Part shown: positions 36,974-47,300 of the stretch, piece by piece
Position numbering within the stretch: the stretch's first letter is position 1
Layout: every line of letters starts with the position of its first letter
Assembly (NCBI RefSeq): GCF_024347515.1
Contig: NZ_AP025492.1
Span: 1,798,001 to 1,862,000 of the forward strand
DNA: 64,000 bases
DNA from: Vibrio gigantis
Lineage (GTDB): Bacteria; Pseudomonadota; Gammaproteobacteria; Enterobacterales; Vibrionaceae
Direction: 5' to 3'
The notes under the pieces: model-generated
What the model saw: only the letters and a program-made list of their open reading frames with translations
Databases searched by the model: none
What the model was told of the DNA's origin: nothing
Program-made: the position numbers and the translations under genes

Positions 36974-37639
36974 ATGAACAGCCCTATGTTTTCACGCACA
37001 GCATCTCAAGAAAGTGCTCTGCAAACCAATAAAGTGTTGCGTAACACCTACGCTCTACTGTCTATGACACTACTTTGGTCTGCTGTTGTAGCAGGCGTAT
37101 CTATGGCGATGAACCTTCCTCGTCCTGGTCTTATCATCATGCTAGTTGGCTTTTACGGCCTACTTTTCTTAACTGAAAAGAACCGTGACAACAGCATGGG
37201 TCTAGTCTTTACGTTCCTGTTCACAGGTTTCTTAGGCTACACCATTGGTCCAATCTTAAACATGTACGTTGGCGCAGGCATGGGTGATGTCATCCTAACT
37301 GCACTTGGCGGTACGGCACTGGCGTTTATGGGTGCTTCAGCTTACGCACTAACAACTAAGCGTGACCTGTCATTCCTTAACGGCATGCTACTAGCTGGCT
37401 TCGTTGTACTACTTGTAGGTATGGTTGCAAACATCTTCCTACAAATGCCTATACTATCATTGGCAATGAGCGGGATGTTCATCCTATTCTCGACTGGTGT
37501 TATCTTGCTTACAACGCAAAACATCATTCGTGGCGGTGAAACTAACTACATCTCTGCAACGATTAGCTTGTACGTATCAATCTACAACATCTTCATCAGC
37601 CTACTAAGCATTCTAGGCATCATGGGTAGCGACGACTAA
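36974..37639 (+). CDS. yccA: YccA, Bax inhibitor-1 family membrane protein (FtsH modulator)
   Basis: The 221-residue protein (E. coli YccA, 219) has seven predicted transmembrane helices and a soluble N-terminus (about 25 residues, NSPMFSRTASQESALQTNK) of the type that FtsH engages. In E. coli it is both a substrate and an inhibitor of the membrane protease FtsH and protects the Sec translocon when it jams. A good GAGGAAG ribosome-binding site precedes the ATG. The upstream heat-shock-like promoter fits a link to membrane protein quality control. The order yccA-tusE-acyP-rlmI is close to that of E. coli. Confidence 0.96.
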   Translation: MNSPMFSRTASQESALQTNKVLRNTYALLSMTLLWSAVVAGVSMAMNLPRPGLIIMLVGFYGLLFLTEKNRDNSMGLVFTFLFTGFLGYTIGPILNMYVGAGMGDVILTALGGTALAFMGASAYALTTKRDLSFLNGMLLAGFVVLLVGMVANIFLQMPILSLAMSGMFILFSTGVILLTTQNIIRGGETNYISATISLYVSIYNIFISLLSILGIMGSDD

Positions 37640-37665
37640 TCGCCCCCATAACTGGATAATATCTA

Positions 37666-37694
37666 GCCCAAGAGCGTAGCTCTTGGGCTTTTTT
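37666..37694 (+). terminator. rho-independent terminator after yccA
   Basis: GCCCAAGAGC-GTA-GCTCTTGGGC is a perfect 10-bp stem followed by TTTTTT. Confidence 0.95.
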
Positions 37695-37819
37695 GTATCT
37701 ATCCGCACCAGAATTCTTTAGATAGCTACAATATTTCTTGAGATCGTTATAAATCTATTGAGAAAAGTAAACTTGGTCATGTACCCTATCCGCATAGTTA
37801 ATTGGATTCTGGATTAAAC

Positions 37820-38149
37820 ATGTTTGAATATAACGGCAAGCAAATCGAAACCGACGCTCAAGGCTACCTATTGGATTACACGCAATGGGAAGAAGGTATG
37901 ATTGAAATTCTTGCTCAAGACGAAGCTATTGAACTTACGGATGCGCACTTAGAAGTCGTACATTTTGTAAGGAGCTTTTACGAAGAGTTCAACACCTCTC
38001 CAGCAGTTCGCATGCTAGTAAAAGCAATGGAAAAAGCACACGGCCCAGAAAAAGGCAACAGCAAGTACCTATTCAAGTTATTCAAGGAAGGCCCAGCTAA
38101 ACAAGCGACTAAACTCGCAGGTCTACCAAAACCAGCGAAATGCTTGTAA
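37820..38149 (+). CDS. tusE: TusE, sulfur relay protein of tRNA 2-thiouridine synthesis
   Basis: The 109-residue protein is the same length as E. coli TusE. It accepts sulfur from TusBCD and hands it to MnmA for s2U34 formation. The catalytic Cys is Cys108 in the C-terminal [23 protein letters not shown] and [13 protein letters not shown] are family hallmarks. The start is the ATG at 37820 with a GGA site; the in-frame TTG at 37802 would add six residues not found in the family. The DsrC-type fold is intact. Confidence 0.95.
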   Translation: MFEYNGKQIETDAQGYLLDYTQWEEGMIEILAQDEAIELTDAHLEVVHFVRSFYEEFNTSPAVRMLVKAMEKAHGPEKGNSKYLFKLFKEGPAKQATKLAGLPKPAKCL

Positions 38150-38188
38150 ATACAAACCCGCCTTAAACTATTAAATTACGCTCGACAT

Positions 38189-38219
38189 AAATACTGTAGT
38201 GCCTATAACTACAGTATTT
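38189..38219. terminator. hairpin between convergent tusE and acyP
   Basis: AAATACTGTAGT and ACTACAGTATTT form a perfect 12-bp stem with a 7-base loop. The hairpin overlaps the acyP stop codon. T runs are short, so it is a modest bidirectional terminator or 3'-end stabiliser. Confidence 0.5.
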
Positions 38220-38496
38220 TGAACACCCCTACGCGAACGTCCTGGCGCTCACTATCTTTAACTTGTTGCATCATGACCTTATCTACTGTTGCGCTCGAAG
38301 GGCCAATATTAAGCCAAGCATGTAACTTCTCTATTTGCTGACTTTCTCCGACAGCTAACACTTCAACTCGACCATCATTTAAGTTCTTCGCATAGCCTGA
38401 AAGACCCATAGCTTGCGCTTGTCTGCTGGTGTGATAACGAAAGCCAACACACTGAACTACGCCTGACACGACAAAAATATATTGTGAACTTTCCAT
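38209..38496 (-). CDS. acyP: acylphosphatase
   Basis: The 95-residue protein (E. coli YccX, 92) hydrolyses acyl phosphates in the cytoplasm. The catalytic Arg in VGFRYHT (about residue 20) and Asn in GYAKNLNDGRVEV (about residue 38) are present. The phosphate-binding loop usually reads VQGVGFR; here it reads VQCVGFR, a Gly-to-Cys change caused by one base (TGT for GGT). It is convergent with tusE and lies opposite to its neighbours. Confidence 0.94.
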   Translation of the reverse strand: MESSQYIFVVSGVVQCVGFRYHTSRQAQAMGLSGYAKNLNDGRVEVLAVGESQQIEKLHAWLNIGPSSATVDKVMMQQVKDSERQDVRVGVFKIL

Positions 38497-38584
38497 AACG
38501 TTGCCTCATAAATTGTATGAATGATATAGTTGAGCCTCTATTCATTCACCACTTATTGGTGGACTTACTTCGAGTATAACGATT

Positions 38585-39988
38585 ATGAAAGAAATCCCAT
38601 TTCGTTGGATTGACAAATATCTCATTCACCTAAAAATCCAAGAAAAGTTCTATCTACTCTTCTTATTGCCTCTTATAGCCCTGGTTATATTAACTCTCGT
38701 TTTAGATAGTGCCGCGGACTCTTTGCTTGCTCATCTTTATCAAGAAGAAATGCTCCTGATGAAAGGGCTTATCGAAGCGGGTCAATTGACTAAAGACCAA
38801 GTTGCTCAGCTTGTCAGCAGCTCTGAAACCATCTCTTTAGGCTACGGTGCTGGTTCTGTTTCAGTTATGAATGGTGCATTCAGCCTAGTTGCCAATCATG
38901 ACCAAAATCTTTGGTCTGCTCTGTCAACCACTCAAGTTTCTATCATCGCTGTGACGCTAACACTTATTGCGCTTGGCGTTTACTACATCATGACCTTCAT
39001 CGGTGGTGCGATGTTCTCTATGAACAAAGCCTTAAACACCCTAGCGAATGGAGACTTAACTTGCCGCATGAACTACTTCTTAGTACGCGACGAATTCAGT
39101 GAAATCGCTATTACAATCGATAAAGTCGCCGAGCGTGAACAAAATATGGTTCTCTCAATCCAAGAGTCTGTCGCTCTCATGCAGCAGATCAGCTCAGACT
39201 TAAACCAATCGACACAACAAAGCTCAGACATTTCAGGTAATCAACAAGAGCACCTGAATAGCCTCGCGAGCGCAACCGAACAAATGGCAGCTACGATTCG
39301 CGAAGTCGCTAACCTTGCTCATGAGTCTAGCTCACAAACAATGGACGCTCGTGGCGTTGCTCAGAGTGGTCAAGTCAAGGTGTCAAATACATTGCAGTCT
39401 ATCTCTAGCCTATCTCAAGAGATCCAATCCGCTTCACAAGCAGTAGAAGAGCTCGATGCCAACGCGGCGCAGATCGATGAGGTGGTTGCAACCATTAATG
39501 GTATCTCGGAGCAGACTAACCTATTAGCACTGAATGCTGCCATTGAAGCTGCACGTGCTGGTGAGCAAGGTCGCGGATTTGCTGTTGTTGCCGATGAAGT
39601 TCGAGCCCTTGCTGGTCGTACTCAACAGGCGACAGTTGAAATCCAAAGCATGATTGAGTCATTACAACGTAACAGCCAATCACTGACCAAACTAATGGAA
39701 GTAACGGTGAACAATGCTAATGAAGGCCAAACACTGATGTCGGAAGTGAACGTTGAGATTGGTTCACTAGCTGAAAAGAACCAGTCTATTTCTGATAGCA
39801 GTACTCAAATTGCCACCGCGGCTGAAGAACAAGGCGTAGTAGCTGATAGCATTGCACAAAGTGTCGAAGAGATTCGCCATCAATCAGATAATATCTGCGA
39901 GATGATCAGTAAGAGTAATTCAAATGTTGACCAACTTCGTAAACAAAGCGATACGATGGAAGGTTTGCTAACAGGTCTTAAAGCTTAA
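38585..39988 (+). CDS. methyl-accepting chemotaxis protein with a small periplasmic domain
   Basis: The 467-residue receptor has transmembrane helices at about 22-41 and 116-139, with only about 75 residues between them, too short for a dCache or standard four-helix ligand domain. A HAMP-like linker follows (about 140-190), then the cytoplasmic signalling coiled coil. The CheA/CheW-binding tip reads [16 protein letters not shown] (309-324) and continues [18 protein letters not shown]. It ends without a CheR-binding pentapeptide. The signal sensed is unknown. It stands alone with its own terminator. Confidence 0.94.
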   Translation: MKEIPFRWIDKYLIHLKIQEKFYLLFLLPLIALVILTLVLDSAADSLLAHLYQEEMLLMKGLIEAGQLTKDQVAQLVSSSETISLGYGAGSVSVMNGAFSLVANHDQNLWSALSTTQVSIIAVTLTLIALGVYYIMTFIGGAMFSMNKALNTLANGDLTCRMNYFLVRDEFSEIAITIDKVAEREQNMVLSIQESVALMQQISSDLNQSTQQSSDISGNQQEHLNSLASATEQMAATIREVANLAHESSSQTMDARGVAQSGQVKVSNTLQSISSLSQEIQSASQAVEELDANAAQIDEVVATINGISEQTNLLALNAAIEAARAGEQGRGFAVVADEVRALAGRTQQATVEIQSMIESLQRNSQSLTKLMEVTVNNANEGQTLMSEVNVEIGSLAEKNQSISDSSTQIATAAEEQGVVADSIAQSVEEIRHQSDNICEMISKSNSNVDQLRKQSDTMEGLLTGLKA

Positions 39989-40027
39989 TACTGGTAACTA
40001 ACCAATATGTATTAGTTAATCATTACT

Positions 40028-40055
40028 AGGGCTGCTTCTGCAGCCCTTTCTTATT
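40028..40055 (+). terminator. rho-independent terminator after the chemotaxis receptor gene
   Basis: AGGGCTGC-TTCT-GCAGCCCT is a perfect 8-bp stem followed by TTCTTATTT, 40 bases past the stop. Confidence 0.85.
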
Positions 40056-40117
40056 TGCTTTTCACCTGTACTTCCCCGACAATACCCCTCCTTCAAATTC
40101 AACAAACAGAGTAAATT

Positions 40118-41311
40118 ATGACTCCTTCAATTCATCTAGCTAAAGGCCGAGATAAATCACTACGCCGCAAACACCCTTGGGTATTTTCTCGCGGTATCGA
40201 TAAGGTCGAAGGCGAACCAAAACAAGGTGAAACTGTAGACGTATATGCTCAAAATGGTCAGTGGCTTGCAAAAGCGGCTTACTCACCAGAATCTCAAATT
40301 CGAGCTCGTGTTTGGACATTTGAAAAAGAAGAAATCAACAAGGCGTTCTTCGTAAAACGAATTCAAGACGCAAAATCTTTACGTGAAGACATCATTGAGC
40401 GTGACGGCCTTACCGGCTACCGCCTTAGCGCAGCAGAGTCTGATGGCCTGCCAGGCATCACTATCGACAAGTATCAAGACTTCCTTGTTTGCCAACTACT
40501 AAGTGCTGGCGCTGAGTTTAACAAAAGCGTATTGGTTGAAGCATTAATCGAGTGCTTCCCTGGCTGCAACATCTACGAGCGTTCAGATGTAGCAGTTCGT
40601 AAAAAAGAAGGCCTAGAACAAGTTGTCGGCGTTCTTCACGGTGAAGAGCCACCAAAATCTATCGTGATTGAAGAGAATGGCGTTAAAATCAGCGTGAACA
40701 TTATGGAAGGCCACAAAACGGGCTTTTACATGGATCAGCGTGATAGCCGCAAAGAATCTATGAAGTACGTTAAAGGTAAAGATGTCCTTAACTGTTTTTC
40801 ATACACGGGTGGTTTTGGTCTTTACGCGCTGAAAGGTGATGCAAAGCGTGTGATCAACGCAGATGTATCTCAACTAGCTCTTGATACAGCTAAGCTCAAC
40901 GCTGAACTTAACGAGTTTGATATCTCGAAAAAGCGCGCAGTATTCCTAAACGCTGACGTATTCAAACTACTTCGCGAATACCGTGACCAAGGCACTAAGT
41001 TTGACGTAGTGATCATGGATCCACCAAAGTTTGTTTCAAGCAAGAACAACTTAACTTCAGGTGCTAACGGCTACAAAGACGTTAACATGCTTGCGATGCA
41101 AATCCTAAAACCAGGTGGCACTCTACTCACCTACTCTTGCTCAGGCTTAATGGGCACAGATTTGTTCCAAAAGATCATCGCCGACGCAGCACTAGATGCA
41201 GGCCGCACTGTTAAATTCGTCGAGCGCTTTGAGCAAGCTGCCGACCACCTAACGGACACTGCCTATCCAGAAGGTTTCTACCTAAAAGGCTTCGCTTGTA
41301 AGGTGCTTTAA
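40118..41311 (+). CDS. rlmI: 23S rRNA (cytosine-1962-C5)-methyltransferase RlmI
   Basis: The 397-residue enzyme (E. coli RlmI, 396) has an N-terminal PUA domain (about 1-75, [19 protein letters not shown]). A central beta region and a COG1092 Rossmann methyltransferase follow. SAM and catalytic motifs are [21 protein letters not shown] and TYSCSG, with Cys341 the likely nucleophile. It methylates C1962 of 23S rRNA. It is related to the RlmK half of rlmKL at the other end of this window. It is convergent with the giant adhesin gene and separated from it by a shared terminator. Confidence 0.96.
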   Translation: MTPSIHLAKGRDKSLRRKHPWVFSRGIDKVEGEPKQGETVDVYAQNGQWLAKAAYSPESQIRARVWTFEKEEINKAFFVKRIQDAKSLREDIIERDGLTGYRLSAAESDGLPGITIDKYQDFLVCQLLSAGAEFNKSVLVEALIECFPGCNIYERSDVAVRKKEGLEQVVGVLHGEEPPKSIVIEENGVKISVNIMEGHKTGFYMDQRDSRKESMKYVKGKDVLNCFSYTGGFGLYALKGDAKRVINADVSQLALDTAKLNAELNEFDISKKRAVFLNADVFKLLREYRDQGTKFDVVIMDPPKFVSSKNNLTSGANGYKDVNMLAMQILKPGGTLLTYSCSGLMGTDLFQKIIADAALDAGRTVKFVERFEQAADHLTDTAYPEGFYLKGFACKVL

Positions 41312-41355
41312 TTTTAGCACCTTAGAATCAAGCTTCTATAGCAAAATAGACGCAT

Positions 41356-41381
41356 TAAAAAGGGCCTTTCGGCCCTTTTTT
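41356..41381. terminator. bidirectional terminator between rlmI and the adhesin gene
   Basis: AAAAAGGGCC-TTTC-GGCCCTTTTTT is symmetric: both strands show a GC stem followed by T residues. It ends two bases before the adhesin stop codon. Confidence 0.95.
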
Positions 41382-41382
41382 G

Positions 41383-44300
41383 TTATTGGTCTGGTAAGTT
41401 CACAAAGAGCTGATTAACCAAGTTACTCAAATCGCTACTTATCACACTGCCATCACCTTGAGCGTTCACAGAATCAAACTGATTTCCCGTATTATCGAGG
41501 ACAATCGTTTGTGTCTGGCCGCTATTACCCGCATCTTCAGAAATAGTGATAACCAAATCTTTATCTCCGCCACCATTATCAACTTTCTCAATAGTGATAT
41601 GCTCAAGTAGATCTGACATTGTATTTTCAGTAGGCAGCAATAGTGAAATATCTAAGTGGTCTTCACCTAAAGCAAAATCGGTAATGGTATCAACATCACC
41701 TCGGAAAGGCTCATCGACCCATTTGAACAAATCGTCGTCCTCCCCTCCGGTCAAAATATCATCTCCAATTCCACCAATTAGTGTATCGTCACCACCTTGG
41801 CCATAGAGGATATCATCGCCTAATCCACCGGTAATGGTATCATCGCCACCACGCGTATCGCTGTCTGCATTAAACAACTCATGGTTATCTTTAATATATT
41901 CGTAGATTTCCATGTCTGTAGGTTCTGTACCATTCAACATCTGTAAGAACGTTGTTAGAGCTTCCATACCCGAACCATCAGCTAACTCATCTGGACGAAC
42001 AAGGCCATTATCACCCCATGGCAAGTTATCTGTATTGATAACATCACCAAACAAAATGTCGTTGCCGGCACCGCCGCTTAGGTCATCATTACCTACAGGT
42101 AGTAGCGTAATTTCGTTGCTACCTTCCTCAAGTGCGGCATCTAAGCCTTGACTTGACTGAACGATTTCAACGTCGCCTGTCGTACTTGTTACCGTCTTGA
42201 TTGCAAAGTTGTCTAAGTATACGTCTGCAGTATATCCGCTTTGGTCTTCATAAACAGAGAGTACTAACTGGTACTTACCTTCATGAAGTAGATCTGTTTC
42301 AATCGAGCCAGTACTACTTCCAGATGAGACACTTACCCATGCTTGAGTTTGTTCATCAAACTTCTGAACACTCCAGCCAAACACATCGCCGCCACCAAAA
42401 TAGCTACCCTGTGATGCATCGAATGTCAGTACTGACGCTTCGCCGCTAGCAACAACAAACTCAGGGCTGATCATCGAAGCTGAGCTATTAATATCACCCG
42501 TATCGGTTAGCAAGATGCTTGAGTTAGTCAGTACTGCTGTGCCACCGGAAACCGCAAAGTTCTCAAGGCTCCAAGGTTCACCGGTACTAGAGCTAAAGTT
42601 TGCAAGTTGCGTTGTAGTTGATGAATACGTGTACGAAGAACCATTGTCACTAACGAAGTGCTCTAATATTTCAGAATCAATACCATCTCCGATACCTATC
42701 GTTCTAACTTTTGATACATCCGCTAGCTCATCGAAAGCAGTAACAGAATCAGCAAACTCATCAAATTGGGTAGTAGAGCCGCTGCTGTTTGAACTGTTCG
42801 ACACAGTTGGTTTCCCATCAGTTAAGAAGAACGTTAAGTTTTCATAACTCGATGGTTGGTCATCATCAGCAAACCAACCTTTAGCAGAATCAAACGCAGA
42901 CTCATAGTTAGTTGCGCCATCCGCAGTCAAATCATTGATCGCTGAGTTAACTGTCTGCTCTAAGTCTGACTCTTCTAAGTTCTGCAAGTCTATTTCTATA
43001 CTCGCGCTCGACTCGAAACCAATTAACGCTAAATTAATAATACCTGGATGAGACGCGATATCTGCCAACATAGCAATGAGTGACGCTTTAACCGCATCTA
43101 ACTTCGACTGGCTGCTATTACTATTGAGTGCGTCTCTCATACTTCCCGACGTATCAACAACCAAAGCAATATTATAGTTAGTTGGTGCGACAGAGTTATC
43201 AACTACACCACCAGTATCGCCAAACAACACATCATCACCGCTAAAGCCGATGATCGTGTTATCTCCGTTTTCGCTGCCTGAGCTAGGCGCAATTACGGTA
43301 CCGGTTTGAGTGTCAGCAAACACTTCTGAGTCAACAGCTTGCCCTTGGTCATCGACCTCGTAAGCACCTGCTGTAACAGTCAGAACTGGCGCTGTATCGA
43401 CTGGTGCTTCAACAATGACTGTTAACTTCCCTTCACTATCTAACTCAGCTGGATCAATAACCCAGGTTCCATCAGCTTGTTTAGTACCTGTCGAGAGTGT
43501 TACATCGGAAGGTACATCACTCACGACCAATGAACTTACTTGCTCGCTACCGTCGTTGTCATTTAGATCGATATCAATGTTAAGTTCATAAACCTCAGCA
43601 ACTTTAACTAGGTTACCGCTCTGAACTTCAAACTTGCCGTCAGAGAAATACAACGACTCGATACTATAAAAGTCGTGATTTGCATTCCCTGTTCCAGTAT
43701 GAGTTAAGCGAAAATCTGGAGCTCCGACTGTACTAAAGGTGTAGTCTGTACTTTGGCCTGTTAGGTAAGCTACATCATTGCCTGAACCACCATAGTATGC
43801 GGTGCTCGTTGTTGGGCTACGTGAAATAAGAACATCATCGCCAGATTCTCCAGTATCATCTCCCAACAGGTTAATGCTTGTTGATGCATCTATACCGCCG
43901 ACCAAAATGTCACTACCGTCGCCGCCTTGTAGGTTTTCAGAAACAACGCCAAGACCACCGTCATTGCCGACAATAATGTCATCGCCTTCTCGGCCAAGTA
44001 CCTGCATATGATCGCCACTGTTGTATACAACAGTATCATTGCCACCAAGGGCATCTAGCCAAGCACCACTTGTAGTCTGAAGATGGTTGTCGTCGCCATC
44101 AGCAGTTGGGTCTACTGTCTTGTTCGCCAAGCTAGATTCAATGCTTGCAACAATAGAGTCAGCAACATTTCCACTAACACTGGTTAAATTGGCGGCAACC
44201 GCCAATCCATTACTAATTGGCGCAACTGTTGCTGTTACCGTTGCACTACTAGTCAGACCTGAACTATCAACAATGGTATATGTGAACGACGCACTACCCG

Positions 44301-47300
44301 TCACATTACTATTTGGCGTGAAGGAGATCTCACCACTGTTTTGATCGTATAAGACTGTTCCATCAACTGAACTAAATCCATCCGCGACAATCGTAAAGGT
44401 GTCACCGGTATTTGGATCGTAATCGTTAGCAAGAAGCAGTGACGAATCTACAGTTAAAGTTTCACCCTCTTTTACAGACAGAACATCACCAATCAATGGG
44501 AAGTCATTTAAGTCATGCTCACCATTGTTGTAATTACCATTGCCATCAACCGTACCAAGATTGATGTCTAGATTAGCAGCGCCACCTTGGTCCCAATAAA
44601 CGATTTCAATTGAATGATAACCATCACTGTCAATCGTAAATGCATCATGCAAAGCAGTAGTAGATGACTGATTCTGATCAACAGTAGCAACTGCCACACC
44701 ATCAATTAATATCGTGTAGCCATCATCAGCGGTCACTTTAAATGCATAATCACCGACTTCTAAATAGACTGAACCACTCATTTGAACAACACCGTCAGTA
44801 TGAGCACCAACTGCACCTTCTACAGAGCCAGAGTCATCATTTAAGAAGTCTTCAAACTGACTTTGAGAGCTCAAGCCATTGTTATTTCCATTTAGCGTAT
44901 AGTTGATATCTTTGGCGTCGAAGGTTAGGTCAGCTTCTTTGCTAGCAATAACATTCAACGCATCTTGAACCGAATCAATATTGCCATTAACACTATCATT
45001 TGAGCTGTAATAGTATCCAGATAGACCACCAAAGACAGACACGGTGTCGTCTTGAGCAACTGGATTAGCATTAGTTGTATTTGGTGTAATAGTAAGTTGA
45101 GCGACTTCGTCACTAATTAGACCGCTAGAATCCACTGACTGATAATCAATTTCTTCAGAGAGATCAGCACTAACTACATCAACGCCTTTAAGCGTGATAT
45201 TGGAGTTCTTATTAGGACTATCAGAACCATCCTGAGTAGTGAATACTCTTAATTCTGTAAACCCTCCATCGACTTCGATGTTAACTGTCGCATTCCCGTT
45301 GCTATCGATAGTTAGTCCGTTTTCACCAGACTCATCACTATCAAAGTAGAAAGTCCCAACGACATTACCATTTTCATCAAGTGCAATAGCTTCGATGCGG
45401 CCACCGGCGTTATTACCAGCAAAATAATTGCCATATACACTGCCAAACTCAATGTTAGCTTCAGTAATAGAAGCACCAGTCGCAGAGTAATCTATAGAAA
45501 TGTACTCTTGGGACCCACCAGTTACAACGTCAAGTTCACCTTGCGTAGAATTAGCATTCTTCGAAACCCCAAACCCATCCTCTTGGCCGCTATCATCATA
45601 AACTAGGTAGCCAGGTGTACTACTAATATTGTCGCCAACAGGAGACGCACCGTTGTAAAGTCCCGCACTAATAACAACACTACTCTCTAGATAGCTAACG
45701 CTAGAGGTGCCACTTCCTACTTGATTTTCGAAAGTACTAGCAACGAAATCTAAGTTATCGACAGCATTCTGGTCTTGCTCGTATTCGATTTGAGCATCAC
45801 TACTGATAATGTCACCAGCTTCAATCAATACTTTGTTTCCACCACTGACGTCATAAAGATTGCCAAATAAAGGCTCTTCAAGAATCTTAACATCAACAGG
45901 TGTACCGGCAGTGTCATCTTCGATGTCCCCAACGTTATCTTGAGAACCAGACTGACCACCATCAAACGTAAAGAACGCTTCATCTTGGTTGTCTAAGGTT
46001 ACTGAGAAGTCGTTGGCTGTTGGCACATCGTTGCTGCCCGTGATGTTCACGGTGATCGTTTCGCTCGCCGTGCCATCTTTTGAGGTCACAACCAAGCTGT
46101 CCGTTGCCGCATCGTTGGCATTCAGAGCATCGGCTTTGCTTTCATCTAGCGTATAAGTCCACGCGCCTGTGCTGGCGTTGAACGTGAACGTGCCGTAAGT
46201 ACCTTCTAGGCTCGCTGGCTCTTGGAACACAGCTTCGCCATCGTCCACATCGCTTACGGTCAACTGACCACTTGCGCTGTTGTCGCCGGCCACGTCTTTA
46301 CCCGCTTCCACAACCGTGGTGTCTTCACTGTCCGACGCGGTGATGGTCGCACCATCGTTGCTGCCCGTGATGTTCACGGTGATCGTTTCGCTCGCCGTGC
46401 CATCTTTTGAGGTCACAACCAAGCTGTCCGTTGCCGCATCGTTGGCATTCAGAGCATCGGCTTTGCTTTCATCTAGCGTATAAGTCCACGCGCCTGTGCT
46501 GGCGTTGAACGTGAACGTGCCGTAAGTACCTTCTAGGCTCGCTGGCTCTTGGAACACAGCTTCGCCATCGTCCACATCGCTTACGGTCAACTGACCACTT
46601 GCGCTGTTGTCGCCGGCCACGTCTTTACCCGCTTCCACAACCGTGGTGTCTTCACTGTCCGACGCGGTGATGGTCGCACCATCGTTGCTGCCCGTGATGT
46701 TCACGGTGATCGTTTCGCTCGCCGTGCCATCTTTTGAGGTCACAACCAAGCTGTCCGTTGCCGCATCGTTGGCATTCAGAGCATCGGCTTTGCTTTCATC
46801 TAGCGTATAAGTCCACGCGCCTGTGCTGGCGTTGAACGTGAACGTGCCGTAAGTACCTTCTAGGCTCGCTGGCTCTTGGAACACAGCTTCGCCATCGTCC
46901 ACATCGCTTACGGTCAACTGACCACTTGCGCTGTTGTCGCCGGCCACGTCTTTACCCGCTTCCACAACCGTGGTGTCTTCACTGTCCGACGCGGTGATGG
47001 TCGCACCATCGTTGCTGCCCGTGATGTTCACGGTGATCGTTTCGCTCGCCGTGCCATCTTTTGAGGTCACAACCAAGCTGTCCGTTGCCGCATCGTTGGC
47101 ATTCAGAGCATCGGCTTTGCTTTCATCTAGCGTATAAGTCCACGCGCCTGTGCTGGCGTTGAACGTGAACGTGCCGTAAGTACCTTCTAGGCTCGCTGGC
47201 TCTTGGAACACAGCTTCGCCATCGTCCACATCGCTTACGGTCAACTGACCACTTGCGCTGTTGTCGCCGGCCACGTCTTTACCCGCTTCCACAACCGTGG

